Notes under the pieces: model-generated | Told to the model about the DNA's origin: nothing | What the model saw: only the letters and a program-made list of their open reading frames with translations | Databases searched by the model: none | Made by a program: the position numbers and the translations under genes | Shown: in pieces, positions 29,401-40,462 of the stretch | Numbering within the stretch: position 1 is the stretch's first letter | Layout: every line of letters starts with the position of its first letter | Assembly: GCA_015067315.1 (NCBI GenBank) | Contig: SVMR01000007.1 | Coordinates: 42,040 to 106,039, forward strand | Length of the DNA: 64,000 bases | Direction: 5' to 3' | Source: Oscillospiraceae bacterium | Lineage (GTDB): Bacteria; Bacillota; Clostridia; Oscillospirales; Ruminococcaceae

Positions 29401-29953
29401 TCTCGGCGCAAACCAGCACGGACATATGGAATCCGTCGGTTACGAGATGTACGTCCGGCTTCTTTCCGAAGCCATTGCGGAAGAAAAGGGCGAAGCGCCG
29501 CCGCCGAGTTCCGAAGACTGCGCCATCGATATCGCTCTTGACGCCCATATTCCGGAAAAATATATCAGCTCCCTCAACCAGAGGGTCGATATGTATAAGC
29601 GCATTGCCGCGATCCGAAACCAGGACGACGCGGCGGACGTTATTGACGAACTTATCGACCGTTTCGGCGATCCGCCCTATTCCGTTATGGGTCTTATCGA
29701 AGTTGCGACGCTCCGCAACATGGCTTCGCACCTTGGAATCACGGATATCCGCCAGTTCGATTCGGAAATTCGGTTTTATCCGAAGGAGCTTGACCTTGAA
29801 CGAATCAGCATGGCGACCCAGAAAATGCAGGGCAGGCTTTCCATGGACCTTAAAGGCAGCAAACCGCATCTTACGGTTGTTCTTAAAACCGCGGAAAGAC
29901 CCATTGAACTTATGAAAAAGGTTCTTCTTGCCATGAGATATGAAAACGAATAA
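26489..29953 (+). CDS. mfd: Transcription-repair coupling factor
   Basis: TRCF domains: CarD-like RNAP-interacting region, LCGDVGFGKTEVALRAAF, DEEQRFGV, QLRGRVGRSSRHAFAYF. Confidence 0.97.
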   Translation: MLQNFLDSVPQFRQVLSALGRSFDMPIFAAGVSGSERAMLVSGIEKRHGKPVLAITPDEASATKLSEDIAQLCDPSAVALYPIRDLRFRMAESSSAEYEQKRLAVLGRILDGSCRIVVTSVEAALQFTIPPGVFKYNTFSICRGESYDLDELAKKLSRAGYERRSQVDGPCQFSVRGGILDFFSPQSKDPVRIEFWGDEADSVAYFDLETQRRTKEIDEAFIAPAREVLPDSTEALLKLLNEVHSKQRGKHGVLVKQNIEKDIERIEAGLSVSAPDRYIPLVYKFPATLFDYLTDGVVVSSEFIKQKEILKNLQSQQSEDIFQLFEEGILFAGCEKFSLDLTEYITILDEGTTVLMDSFIRSMNDLHVRTLADFGAVSLSHWSGDLETLLEDLRDYAARKFSVAVLCGTERAAHALTTDLLNHNINAAFSKEAKISPGTVFVLEGNLSTGFEFPLGKVAVISQGRSNVSERKRKKFKKAENPLKSLSDIAPGDYVVHVTNGIGIFQGIVKQDIRGVVKDYIAIRYAGTDMLYVPVTQLDLVSKYVGPRDDKSVKLNKLNSADWQKTRSKVKAAVKDMAKELIALYSKRMRTEGYAFSEDTDWQRDFEERFPYEETDDQLRCIEEIKHDMEMARPMDRLLCGDVGFGKTEVALRAAFKAVMDGKQVAVLVPTTILAWQHYQTFLQRMDGFPITVELLSRFRTPKQQEKILTRLRSGEIDIIIGTHRILQKDVIFKDLGLCVIDEEQRFGVAHKEKMKEMKASVDVLTLSATPIPRTLNMAMSGIRDMSTIEEAPTDRHPVQTYVMEYDRGVILEAIKKELRRGGQVFYLHNNTESIMSCASKLQEDLPDARIAYAHGKMSEEQLSDIWKSLIDQETDILVCTTIIETGVDVPSCNTLIIENADHLGLSQLYQLRGRVGRSSRHAFAYFTFTRGKSISDIAQKRLSAIRDFTQFGSGFKIAMRDLEIRGAGNILGANQHGHMESVGYEMYVRLLSEAIAEEKGEAPPPSSEDCAIDIALDAHIPEKYISSLNQRVDMYKRIAAIRNQDDAADVIDELIDRFGDPPYSVMGLIEVATLRNMASHLGITDIRQFDSEIRFYPKELDLERISMATQKMQGRLSMDLKGSKPHLTVVLKTAERPIELMKKVLLAMRYENE

Positions 29954-29964
29954 GTTATAAAATA

Positions 29965-29993
29965 AAAACATCCCGCTTTGCGGGATGTTTTTT
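29965..29993 (+). terminator. Terminator of mfd
   Basis: AAAACATCCCGC-ttt-GCGGGATGTTTTTT. Confidence 0.85.
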
Positions 29994-30244
29994 CTATGGC
30001 GGACAGTTGTTTTTATACAAAAGAATATTTTATTGAGATAAAGCGAAAAAGCGCATAAATAAGCGGTTTTTTGCTTTTTATTTTGTATTTTGCGAAAAAA
30101 TTTTTATTCAGTTTTTGCATAATAATTCAATATTGAATATTTATAATGTATATTTTGGTTTTATTTTTGTCAGAATTTTTCATTTTTGTGCAATATGCAC
30201 AGTTTTTGACTGTTGTTTTCGTTAGTTTTCTCAGTTGTTGCCAC

Positions 30245-30274
30245 TTGATTTTGCAAGATTTGTTGCGTTATAAT
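30245..30274 (+). promoter_or_regulatory. Promoter for small ORF
   Basis: TTGATT-18 nt-TATAAT. Confidence 0.55.
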
Positions 30275-30363
30275 GTACTCGACGAACGGACAGTTCGTTA
30301 GTAAATTTGCCGGCAGCAAGGGAACGCCTTGTGCCTAATAAACAACGAAAGGATCTTGATTTT

Positions 30364-30549
30364 ATGTTCTCCAACATTTCTTTTAATGATTATCGCTGCC
30401 AGCTTGAAAGCCGCCACGGAGTTGCTCCCAGCTGGGCAAAACACGAAAATATGGCTTATTGTGAAGGTTATTCCGCTCTTATCGCTGAAAGAAAGAACGT
30501 AAGCCTCGCCAAAACTATTGTAACTCTTATTCTTTCCATCGTAAAATAA
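30364..30549 (+). CDS. Small protein of unknown function (61 aa)
   Basis: AAAGGA RBS; MFSNISFNDYRCQLESRHGVAPSWAKHENMAYCEGYSALIAERKNVSLAKTIVTLILSIVK; own promoter and terminator. Confidence 0.65.
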   Translation: MFSNISFNDYRCQLESRHGVAPSWAKHENMAYCEGYSALIAERKNVSLAKTIVTLILSIVK

Positions 30550-30558
30550 ATGTGGTAA

Positions 30559-30594
30559 TAAAAAAGGCCGCCTTCCATCGGGCGGTCTTTTTTT
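30559..30594 (+). terminator. Terminator of small ORF
   Basis: GGCCGCC-ttccatc-GGGCGGTCTTTTTTT. Confidence 0.8.
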
Positions 30595-30779
30595 GTTTTA
30601 TGCTGTCTTTCAGTCGCGGACAGTTGATATTCCAAAAAGAACTTTTTGCAGGAGAATTTTTATACATCCTGCAAAATTATATACATTTTTGATTATATCA
30701 TGCTTCTTTTTGAACACTTTGCAATTTTTCCCGGAACAGGCGGCGAAAATTTAGCATGGTCGCACATTAAAGCAACAAA

Positions 30780-31315
30780 AAGGTTCCCTTGTTAAAGGGG
30801 GCTGGATTTTTTTAGCCTCCCCTATCAGGGGAGGTGGATTTTTCGGCGGCTTGCTGCCGGAAAAGACGGAAGGGTGGTTCCGTTTTTTTGCGGAACATCG
30901 GGGACGACGTTCCCTACAGTAACGCAATGAGGTTTATTGAAAAAATGTATGTGTGGATATTATCCGCCCGTTTTTAATTGAACGGGGTTTGTCCCTCATC
31001 CGTCTGCTTCGCAGACACCTTCCCCCGATGGAAGGCTAATGCCCTCCGGGAATCCTTTTTAAAGAGAACGGATTCTTCGCTTCGCTCAGAATGACATTGG
31101 TCTGTCATTGCGAGCCTTCGCAGAAGGCGTGGCAATCCGTTTCTCCTTTATGCGGAACGGTCAAGACCGTTCCCTACCGTAAAACGGCGGATTTATAATT
31201 TCAAAACCGTATGGGCGGATATTATCCGCCCGTTTTTGATTGGACAGGGTTACAATCCCTCAGTCACCTTCGGTGACAGCTCCCTTTGCACAAGGGAGCC
31301 TTCCCGACCGATTTT
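30780..31315. repeat. Composite hairpin repeat cluster (~535 bp)
   Basis: Ordered modules shared with 22290-22868. Confidence 0.9.
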
Positions 31316-31320
31316 CTTTT

Positions 31321-31668
31321 TTAAAGCCTGCTTCCGCAGTATTCACATTCGGTGTCGCTGCTGTGGATAGGCGCGCCGCAATAGGGACAGCGGAGTTCCT
31401 CTTTTTGAGCACGGGGTTCCTCATATTTTTCTTCTTCGTAAAAATCCTGATGCTCATGCGGTTTTTCGGAATTTTCCTTTATTGTTTTATAGGTGTTATA
31501 AGCGTTAACCGCGCCGATTGCGGTAAAGAGGATTCCGAAAATTGCCATTGGCGGAAAAATTGAACCCGCCATTATTGTCCAGAAAATTCCGAAGCAGACG
31601 ACAAAAATTCCTGTAAGCATCGCCGCCGCAGGAGTTTGGGGTTCGTTTTTTCTGTGGTTTCTGTGCAT
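31321..31668 (-). CDS. Small membrane protein with C-terminal zinc ribbon
   Basis: Two TMs then LRCPYCGAPIHSSDTECEYCGSRL. Confidence 0.75.
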   Translation of the reverse strand: MHRNHRKNEPQTPAAAMLTGIFVVCFGIFWTIMAGSIFPPMAIFGILFTAIGAVNAYNTYKTIKENSEKPHEHQDFYEEEKYEEPRAQKEELRCPYCGAPIHSSDTECEYCGSRL

Positions 31669-31723
31669 AAAATTTCTCCTTTAAAGGAAAGGCGGGAGCT
31701 TGCTCCCGCCTTATATTTTTATT

Positions 31724-34264
31724 TTATTCCGTGAATTCCGCGGGGGTTTCTTCGGAAGGAGTTTCTGCTGTTTCTCCTTCGGTTTCTTCCTCTTCTTCGC
31801 CCTTCGGAGCAACGGTGAAGGAAACGACGCGGGAATCTTCGGAAGCAAGACGCATTACCTTTACGCCGGAAGCTTCGCGCTTCTGGACGTTGACTTCGGA
31901 AACGGAAAGACGGATGATGATTCCGTCGGAGCTGATTGCGATGATATCGTCATCATCGGAAACGGCTTTGATTCCGGCGACATTATCCATTTTATAGTTC
32001 TGGATACCCTTGCCGCCGCGGTTCTGGATGCTGTAATCGGAAAATTCGCTTCTGCGTCCTTTTCCGCCTTCGCTTATTGTGAGGAGTTTTTTGCCTTCCT
32101 CAACAATTTCCATACCCACAACTTCGTCGCCTTCCATAAGTTCGATTGCCTTTACGCCGCGGGCGGTTCTTCCGAGTTCGCGGGCATCGGTTTCCTTGAA
32201 GTGGATGGATTTGCCTTTTCTTGTTGCAACGATAAGTTCGTCTTCGCCGCCGGTGAGGCGTACCCATTTGAGTTCGTCGCCCTCATCAAGGCTGATTGCG
32301 TTAAGACCGCTCTTGCGGACGTTGCGGTATGCGGAAAGGCGGGTACGTTTTATAATGCCGTTTTTGGTGACCATGGTGAGGTAAGTTCCGTCCTCATCAA
32401 CGATTCCTTCAAGCTTGATGAGAGTTGTAACTTTTTCGTCCTGCTCAAGCGGAAGGACGTTTACGATATTGGTGCCTCTTGCGGCGCGCTGGCTTTCGGG
32501 AATTTCGTAGCCTTTTATGCGGAAAACCTTTCCTCTGTCGGTGAAGAAGAGGATGTAGTCATGGGTGGAAACGGTGAAAAGGCTTTCGACATAGTCCTCA
32601 TCACGGCGGGTCATTCCGGAAATACCTCTGCCGCCGCGGCGCTGGGCTTTATATGCATCAACGGGCTGGCTCTTGATATATCCGAAATGGGTAAGGGTGA
32701 TAACTCTGTCTTCAACGGGAATAAGATCTTCAAGATCCATTTCGCCGCTTATGGTTTCAATTCCGGTGCGGCGGTCGTCGCCGAATTTTTCGGAAATTTC
32801 GCGCATTTCGGTTTTGATTATTCCGTCAACAAGATGTATATCGCCCAGAACTTCTTCAAGATGTTTTATTTCGGCGCGGATTTCGGCAAGTTCGTTTTCG
32901 ATTGCTTCTCTGTTGAGAGAGGAAAGACGGCCGAGGCGCATCTGAAGAATTGCGTTTGCCTGGATTTCGGAAAGACCGAAGCGTTCCATAAGGCGGGGAC
33001 GGTTTTCATTATCGTCCTTACCGGTTCTGATTATATGGATAACTTCGTCGATATTATCCTGGGCAATTTTGAGACCTTCGAGGATATGTTCGCGTTCACG
33101 GAGTTTTCCGAGTTCGAACTTTGTTCTGCGGGTTATTACTTCACGCTGGAAATCGATATAGTTCTGAAGAACTTCTTTAAGAGGAAGGATCTTCGGAACG
33201 CCGTTTACAAGGGCAAGCATAATCACGCCGCAGGTATCCTGAAGCTGGGTATAGGTATAGAGCTGGTTGAGAATAACCTGGGCGTTTGCGTCGCGCTTGA
33301 GTTCGATTACAATGCGCATGCCTTCGCGGTCGGATTCATCGCGAAGGTCGGAGATTCCTTCAACTCTTTTTTCTTTTACAAGGTCGGCAATGCTTTCGAT
33401 AAGGCGGGCTTTGTTGACCATATAAGGAATTTCGGTAACAACGATTCTGTAGCGGTCGTTTTTCCATTCCTGGATCTCAGCCTTTGAACGGACGATGAGC
33501 TTTGCGCGGCCGGTTGCGTAAGCTGCGCGGATTCCGGCGCGTCCCATGATAATTCCGCCGGTTGGGAAATCGGGTCCCTTGATATGTTCCATAAGATCAT
33601 CAAGGGTTGCGTCCGGATTATCGATAAGGCAGCATGCCGCTTCAACGGTTTCGCGAAGGTTATGGGGCGGAATGTTGGTTGCCATACCTACGGCGATACC
33701 TACGGAACCGTTTACAAGAAGGTTCGGATATTTTGAGGGAAGAACAACCGGCTCTTTAAGGCGGTCGTCATAGTTGGACATGAAGTCAACGGTATCCTTA
33801 TCAATATCCGTGAGCATTTTTGTTGCCATTCTGCTCATTCTTGATTCGGTATAACGGTAAGCTGCGGGCGGGTCGCCGTCGATTGAACCGAAGTTTCCGT
33901 GACCGTCAACAAGGGGCGCTCTCATGGAAAAATCCTGGGCAAGACGTACCATTGCGTCATAAACGGAAGCGTCGCCATGGGGATGGTATTTACCGAGAAC
34001 GGAGCCGACGGTATCGGCGCATTTTCTGTAAGGTTTGTTCGGTTCAAGACCGTTTTCATACATTGTATAAAGGATTCTTCGGTGTACCGGTTTTAAACCG
34101 TCGCGTACATCCGGAAGAGCACGGGAAACGATTACGGACATGGAATAATCCAGGAAGGATTTTTTCATTTCCTTTTCGATATCAACGTTTATAAGTTTTG
34201 CCTTGGGCATATCGTCTTCAAGTTCGATTGCCTCTCCGGGAATTTTGTTTTCGTTTTCTTCCAA
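31724..34264 (-). CDS. gyrA: DNA gyrase subunit A
   Basis: [31 protein letters not shown]; beta-pinwheel C-terminus; [11 protein letters not shown] GyrA box. Confidence 0.98.
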   Translation of the reverse strand: MEENENKIPGEAIELEDDMPKAKLINVDIEKEMKKSFLDYSMSVIVSRALPDVRDGLKPVHRRILYTMYENGLEPNKPYRKCADTVGSVLGKYHPHGDASVYDAMVRLAQDFSMRAPLVDGHGNFGSIDGDPPAAYRYTESRMSRMATKMLTDIDKDTVDFMSNYDDRLKEPVVLPSKYPNLLVNGSVGIAVGMATNIPPHNLRETVEAACCLIDNPDATLDDLMEHIKGPDFPTGGIIMGRAGIRAAYATGRAKLIVRSKAEIQEWKNDRYRIVVTEIPYMVNKARLIESIADLVKEKRVEGISDLRDESDREGMRIVIELKRDANAQVILNQLYTYTQLQDTCGVIMLALVNGVPKILPLKEVLQNYIDFQREVITRRTKFELGKLREREHILEGLKIAQDNIDEVIHIIRTGKDDNENRPRLMERFGLSEIQANAILQMRLGRLSSLNREAIENELAEIRAEIKHLEEVLGDIHLVDGIIKTEMREISEKFGDDRRTGIETISGEMDLEDLIPVEDRVITLTHFGYIKSQPVDAYKAQRRGGRGISGMTRRDEDYVESLFTVSTHDYILFFTDRGKVFRIKGYEIPESQRAARGTNIVNVLPLEQDEKVTTLIKLEGIVDEDGTYLTMVTKNGIIKRTRLSAYRNVRKSGLNAISLDEGDELKWVRLTGGEDELIVATRKGKSIHFKETDARELGRTARGVKAIELMEGDEVVGMEIVEEGKKLLTISEGGKGRRSEFSDYSIQNRGGKGIQNYKMDNVAGIKAVSDDDDIIAISSDGIIIRLSVSEVNVQKREASGVKVMRLASEDSRVVSFTVAPKGEEEEETEGETAETPSEETPAEFTE

Positions 34265-34290
34265 AACGGGTTCCTCCGTTCTATTTAATT

Positions 34291-34422
34291 ACCTCCTCAG
34301 AGGAGGAGGGGGACCGTCGAAGACGGTGGAGGAGGGATTTTTTTGTTACCCTCCGGGTAATTGGTTATCCCTCTTTCGTCAAAACCTTCGGTTTTGCCAC
34401 CTTCCCCTCTGGGAAGGCTTTT
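34291..34422. repeat. Solo repeat with the DUF559-element frame
   Basis: ACCTCCTCAGAGGAGGAGGGGGACCGTC-gaa-GACGGTGGAGGAGGGATT ... CCCTCTTTCGTCAAAACCTTCGGTTTTGCCACCTTCCCCTCTGGGAAGGCT. Confidence 0.85.
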
Positions 34423-34437
34423 TAAAAAGGGAGATTT

Positions 34438-35226
34438 TTATTCTTCGTCTTCGGAAAGTTCGGATTCGAGAGCTTCGATTTCTTTTTCGATTTCCTCAAA
34501 TTCCGCTTCTTCGGCTTCTTCTTCCTCTTCTTCCGCGGCAAGACGTTCCGCCATTATGACTTTTCCTTCTTCGATTTTTGCGTTTGCCCAGGCCATGAAT
34601 TCTTCGATATCAACGCCGGCTTCAAGCATGACTTCCTTTGAAACAAAAAGCTGGTTTGCAAGGGTGAATTCAAGATAGACAACGTTTGCGGATTCCCAGC
34701 AGCGGTTGAACATTCCCCATTCAAAGAATTCGTCGCGGGGAGCCGCTTTTTCAAGAACGCCTTCTTCATAGCAGGCAAGAACGATTTCGTTTGTGAGATA
34801 ACTGCTTGATTTATAATAATCTGCGGTTGCTTTTTCAAGGCGTTTCGGGAAATATTTATAATAGGTGAGAAGATGGAAGGTAAGATATGCCGCCATAAGG
34901 GTTGTGAGGAAATAGAACATGAATCCGGTATAGCTTATCCATTCAAAAAGGCTTCTTCCGTCATATTTGGGGTCAAAATAATCGAAATTCTTTACGGAAA
35001 GAACAGCAAAAACAACGGTTATAACGCCCATGATAAGACCGAACGCTCTTTTGAGCTGTTTATCTCTTGCGATTGCCGGAGCGGAAACTGTGTCGTTATA
35101 TTCGCGGTAAACGGAAAGAGTCGGGATATGGGTGAAGATATATTTCGGTTTGCCGTATTCGGAAACTTCAAGGCGTTCGATAACCGGCTTCGGTTTCGGT
35201 TTTCTTTTAAAAAGATTAAATCCCAT
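34438..35226 (-). CDS. Two-TM membrane protein with acidic C-terminal tail, unknown function
   Basis: TM segments near LIMGVITVVFAVL and FMFYFLTTLMAAYL; tail EEEEEEAEEAEFEEIEKEIEALESELSEDEE. Confidence 0.75.
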   Translation of the reverse strand: MGFNLFKRKPKPKPVIERLEVSEYGKPKYIFTHIPTLSVYREYNDTVSAPAIARDKQLKRAFGLIMGVITVVFAVLSVKNFDYFDPKYDGRSLFEWISYTGFMFYFLTTLMAAYLTFHLLTYYKYFPKRLEKATADYYKSSSYLTNEIVLACYEEGVLEKAAPRDEFFEWGMFNRCWESANVVYLEFTLANQLFVSKEVMLEAGVDIEEFMAWANAKIEEGKVIMAERLAAEEEEEEAEEAEFEEIEKEIEALESELSEDEE

Positions 35227-35246
35227 TTTTATTGTTCCTCCTTTAA

Positions 35247-37193
<1,947 letters not shown>

Positions 37194-37280
37194 TTACCTC
37201 CTGATTATTTAATGCATAATGCATATTGCATAATGCAAAATTTATAATTGGATTTTATTATGCACTTTGCATTGTGCATT

Positions 37281-37532
37281 TTATAATGTTCCGCCTCTCT
37301 TTTTAAGGGTTGCGGGAGCAAGCTGGGATATATAAACTTTTTCCTTCCCGTTTTCTGTTGTTAGGCAGAAGCTTCGGGGGAGGTCATAAGTTACGTTTAT
37401 TACGGAACCGGATTTCTGGTTCCGGGAAAGAAATTCGCGGGTTGACTTTGCGACGGTTGTGTTATCCATATCAAAAACGCCGATAACGTCGTTTTCCCAA
37501 ACGGAAACGTCGCCGCCGAGGAAGAGATACAT
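37281..37532 (-). CDS. remB: RemB/DUF370-family regulator
   Basis: MYLFLGGDVSVWENDVIGVFDMDNTTVAKSTREFL; position between recF and gyrB. Confidence 0.85.
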   Translation of the reverse strand: MYLFLGGDVSVWENDVIGVFDMDNTTVAKSTREFLSRNQKSGSVINVTYDLPRSFCLTTENGKEKVYISQLAPATLKKRGGTL

Positions 37533-37557
37533 TGAAATACCTCCTTAAATTGATAAC

Positions 37558-37613
37558 TGTAGGGAACGCTGTCCTCAGCGTTCCGCGGACCGTCGGGGAC
37601 GACGGTCCCTACA
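37558..37613. repeat. Double-hairpin repeat, left of recF-yaaA
   Basis: TGTAGGGAACGCTGTCCTCAGCGTTCCGCGGACCGTCGGGGACGACGGTCCCTACA. Confidence 0.9.
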
Positions 37614-37614
37614 T

Positions 37615-38730
37615 TCAGATTTCATTTATTTTTCCTTTTTCCATGGCAAAGACTTTTCCGTCTTCAAGACCGGAAAAAAGTTCTTTATCGCAGCAGGTCA
37701 GGAAAATCTGGCTTTCGCCGATTGAATTCAAAAGATAGTCCCGGCGGATGGAATCCAGTTCGCTCATAACGTCATCAAGAAGAATAAGCGGCGGTTCGCC
37801 CATTGCTTCGCCGAGCATTTTTGCTTCGCCGAGCTTCAACGAAAGAATGCAGCTTCGCTGCTGCCCCTGGGAACCGAAGGAACGGACGGGCATTTTATCA
37901 AGGGTCACTTCAATATCGTCCCTATGGGGTCCGATTGAGGTTGAACCGTGCTCAAAATCGTAATTCTTCGAATTTTGGAGCGCGTTCCAGAATTTTTCCG
38001 CCCAATCCGCGGTGCTCAAAGAAGAATCCTCGTGCTCATTTTCCGGAAGGACTGTTGTTATATATTCCGCAAAGAATTCTTCGCGTCCGTTTGACATTCC
38101 TTTATAAATTTCCGCGGCTTTTTTATTAAGGCTTTCGCAGTAATTGACCCTTGTTCGGATTATTGAACCGCCGAGGCGCGCAAGCTGTTCGTCATAGATA
38201 TCTATCATATCTATTAAACCGGAATGGTATTTTGCGTCTTTGAGCACGGTGTTCCGCTGGTCAAGAACTTTTTTGTAATCCGCGAGCACGGAAAGATACT
38301 TTGGATAAAGCTGGCAAAGGGAAGTATCGATAAGTCTTCGCCTTTCCTTCGGGCCGTCCCGGAAAAGATTCATATGGCTTGGGGAAAAAACAACCCCGCC
38401 GATTGTTCCGGCATATTCCGCGGAAGTTTTTATATCTATTCCGTTCTTTTTAAGGCTTTTTCCCGGGGAAAAACTTATTTCGGCGGTTTGTTCGCGGTTT
38501 TCCGCAAAAAATTCCGCTTTTAAATTCGCTTTTTCTTTTCCGAAGCGGATAAATTCCGAATCCTTCGTCTGGCGGAAGCTTTTTGCTCCGGTGAAAAGCC
38601 AAAGGGCTTCCATTAAGTTTGTTTTTCCCTGGGCGTTTTCGCCGCAGATTATATTTACTTTTTCGCCGGGAGTTATTTCAAGATTTTCTATATTGCGAAA
38701 ATCCGTCATCTGAATTTTTCTGAAAATCAT
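37615..38730 (-). CDS. recF: DNA replication and repair protein RecF
   Basis: [15 protein letters not shown] Walker [32 protein letters not shown]. Confidence 0.97.
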   Translation of the reverse strand: MIFRKIQMTDFRNIENLEITPGEKVNIICGENAQGKTNLMEALWLFTGAKSFRQTKDSEFIRFGKEKANLKAEFFAENREQTAEISFSPGKSLKKNGIDIKTSAEYAGTIGGVVFSPSHMNLFRDGPKERRRLIDTSLCQLYPKYLSVLADYKKVLDQRNTVLKDAKYHSGLIDMIDIYDEQLARLGGSIIRTRVNYCESLNKKAAEIYKGMSNGREEFFAEYITTVLPENEHEDSSLSTADWAEKFWNALQNSKNYDFEHGSTSIGPHRDDIEVTLDKMPVRSFGSQGQQRSCILSLKLGEAKMLGEAMGEPPLILLDDVMSELDSIRRDYLLNSIGESQIFLTCCDKELFSGLEDGKVFAMEKGKINEI

Positions 38731-39005
38731 TCTTCTTCAAAAGGTTCTTCGGAAACGACCATAAAGGATTTTCCGTAAACTTCGGCAACATCGCCCGGGC
38801 GCATTTTTTTGCCGCGCATTTCGCAGATTTCGCCGTTTACCTTGACTTTTCCGCTCTGGATAAGTTCCTTTGCTTCGCCGCCGGTCATAACCGCGCCGGC
38901 AAATTTAAGGAAGGAATCAAGCTTTATATACTCATCGCGTATCGCAACCTCAACGGGAGCGGATACGGAAGGTCTTCTTACCAGTTTAAGCTGAATTTTT
39001 GCCAT
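38727..39005 (-). CDS. yaaA: S4-domain RNA-binding protein YaaA/YbcJ type
   Basis: [46 protein letters not shown]. Confidence 0.92.
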   Translation of the reverse strand: MAKIQLKLVRRPSVSAPVEVAIRDEYIKLDSFLKFAGAVMTGGEAKELIQSGKVKVNGEICEMRGKKMRPGDVAEVYGKSFMVVSEEPFEEE

Positions 39006-39026
39006 TTATTTACCTCTTTTTATTAC

Positions 39027-39082
39027 TATAGGGACCGTCGTCCCCGACGGTCCGCGGAACGCCGAGGACGGCGTTCTCTACA
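39027..39082. repeat. Double-hairpin repeat, inverted copy right of yaaA
   Basis: TATAGGGACCGTCGTCCCCGACGGTCCGCGGAACGCCGAGGACGGCGTTCTCTACA. Confidence 0.9.
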
Positions 39083-39096
39083 ATTTATTTATTACA

Positions 39097-40200
39097 TCAA
39101 ATATCCGCTTTCATTCTTACGGGAAGAACGAGGAAGAGGAAGCTTTCGCCCTCGAGAGGTACAATTTTTACCGGGGAAAGAGGGCTGTTTATTATCATTT
39201 TTACTTTGTCGCAGCCTGTTGCGCGGAGCGCTTCGAGAAGATAGCGGTTATTGAATCCCATATCGACGGATTCGCCTTTTATATCGCATTCCACAACGTC
39301 GCTTATCTTTCCGAGGGCGGTTGAACAGGAAATTTTGATTTCGCCGTTTCCGATGGAAAGGCGGATCGGGCTTTTGAGTCTGTCATTGATAAGAAGGCTT
39401 GTTCTGTCGATGGAGTTGAGGAAATCCCTTACTTTTACTTCAACAACGGTATTTGAATTTGCGGGGATTGAAGAGCGGAAATCGATGAAATCGCCTTCGA
39501 GAAGACGGGAAACAACGTCATATCTTCCGATTCTGAAAATTATATGCTTCTGAGAAAGAGCTATGAGGACTTCTTCGTCGCCGTCAAGAAGTTTTGCAAC
39601 TTCGGAAAGGGTTTTTCCGGGAACGATAAAATCGAGTTCATCGCCGTAGCCAACCTGCTCCTGGCGGATTGCAAGGCGGAAACCATCAACGGAAACAACG
39701 GAAAGAACATGATCTTTAATAATGAATTTTGAACCGGTATGAACGGGTTTGAAATCGTTTACCGCTACCGCGAAGATAGTTTGGTCTATCATGCTTTTAA
39801 GGGTTTCTTCTTTTATTGAAAAATTGATTTTTTCGTCAACGGTGGGAAGCTGGGGAAATTCTTCCGCTTCAATTCCGATGATATTGTATTCTGCGGCGCC
39901 GCCGCGGATTTTTGTAAGAAGTCTTTCGTCGCTTTCGATTTCGATTTTTTCGGAAGCAAGGCGGCGGACCATATCAAAGAAAAGTTTCGCGTTGAGGACT
40001 ATGGAGCCGTTTTCGGAAATCCGGGCGGACATATAGGTTTTTATTCCAAGCTCCATATTATAGCAGCTGAGGGTAAGGCGGTCGTCTTCAGCATGGATAA
40101 GAACGCCTTCCATTGCGGGGTGGGTTGTTTTTGCGGCAACGGCACGGGTTACGTTGTTGAGCGCTTCGGAAAGTTCCTGGCGGCTGCAAGAAAATTTCAT
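39097..40200 (-). CDS. dnaN: DNA polymerase III beta clamp
   Basis: MKFSCSRQELSEALNNVTRAVAAKTTHPAMEGVLI; LVLPVRMK. Confidence 0.97.
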   Translation of the reverse strand: MKFSCSRQELSEALNNVTRAVAAKTTHPAMEGVLIHAEDDRLTLSCYNMELGIKTYMSARISENGSIVLNAKLFFDMVRRLASEKIEIESDERLLTKIRGGAAEYNIIGIEAEEFPQLPTVDEKINFSIKEETLKSMIDQTIFAVAVNDFKPVHTGSKFIIKDHVLSVVSVDGFRLAIRQEQVGYGDELDFIVPGKTLSEVAKLLDGDEEVLIALSQKHIIFRIGRYDVVSRLLEGDFIDFRSSIPANSNTVVEVKVRDFLNSIDRTSLLINDRLKSPIRLSIGNGEIKISCSTALGKISDVVECDIKGESVDMGFNNRYLLEALRATGCDKVKMIINSPLSPVKIVPLEGESFLFLVLPVRMKADI

Positions 40201-40462
40201 AAAATCTCCTCCAAACAGAAAGAAAGAATAGTATTATTCAGTAATAACAGTAGGGGTTGTTGAAAATGTTGAAAATTTTGAAGAAAGCTTTTTTTAAGCC
40301 GATTTTTTAGGAAAATTTTTTTGAAAAGCTTTATTGAAAAAATATTGAAAAGTTTAAAGAAAAAATTTTCCTTTTTCCGGATGTTGAATAAAAAAAGCTT
40401 AATTGTGAAAAATATGTTTAATTAACATTCTTTTATATTTTTTCAACATGTTGAAAAGTTTA

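Noticed and set aside
31700-33487. 595-aa plus-strand ORF antisense to gyrA
   Set aside because: Codon-bias artefact opposite a highly conserved gene.
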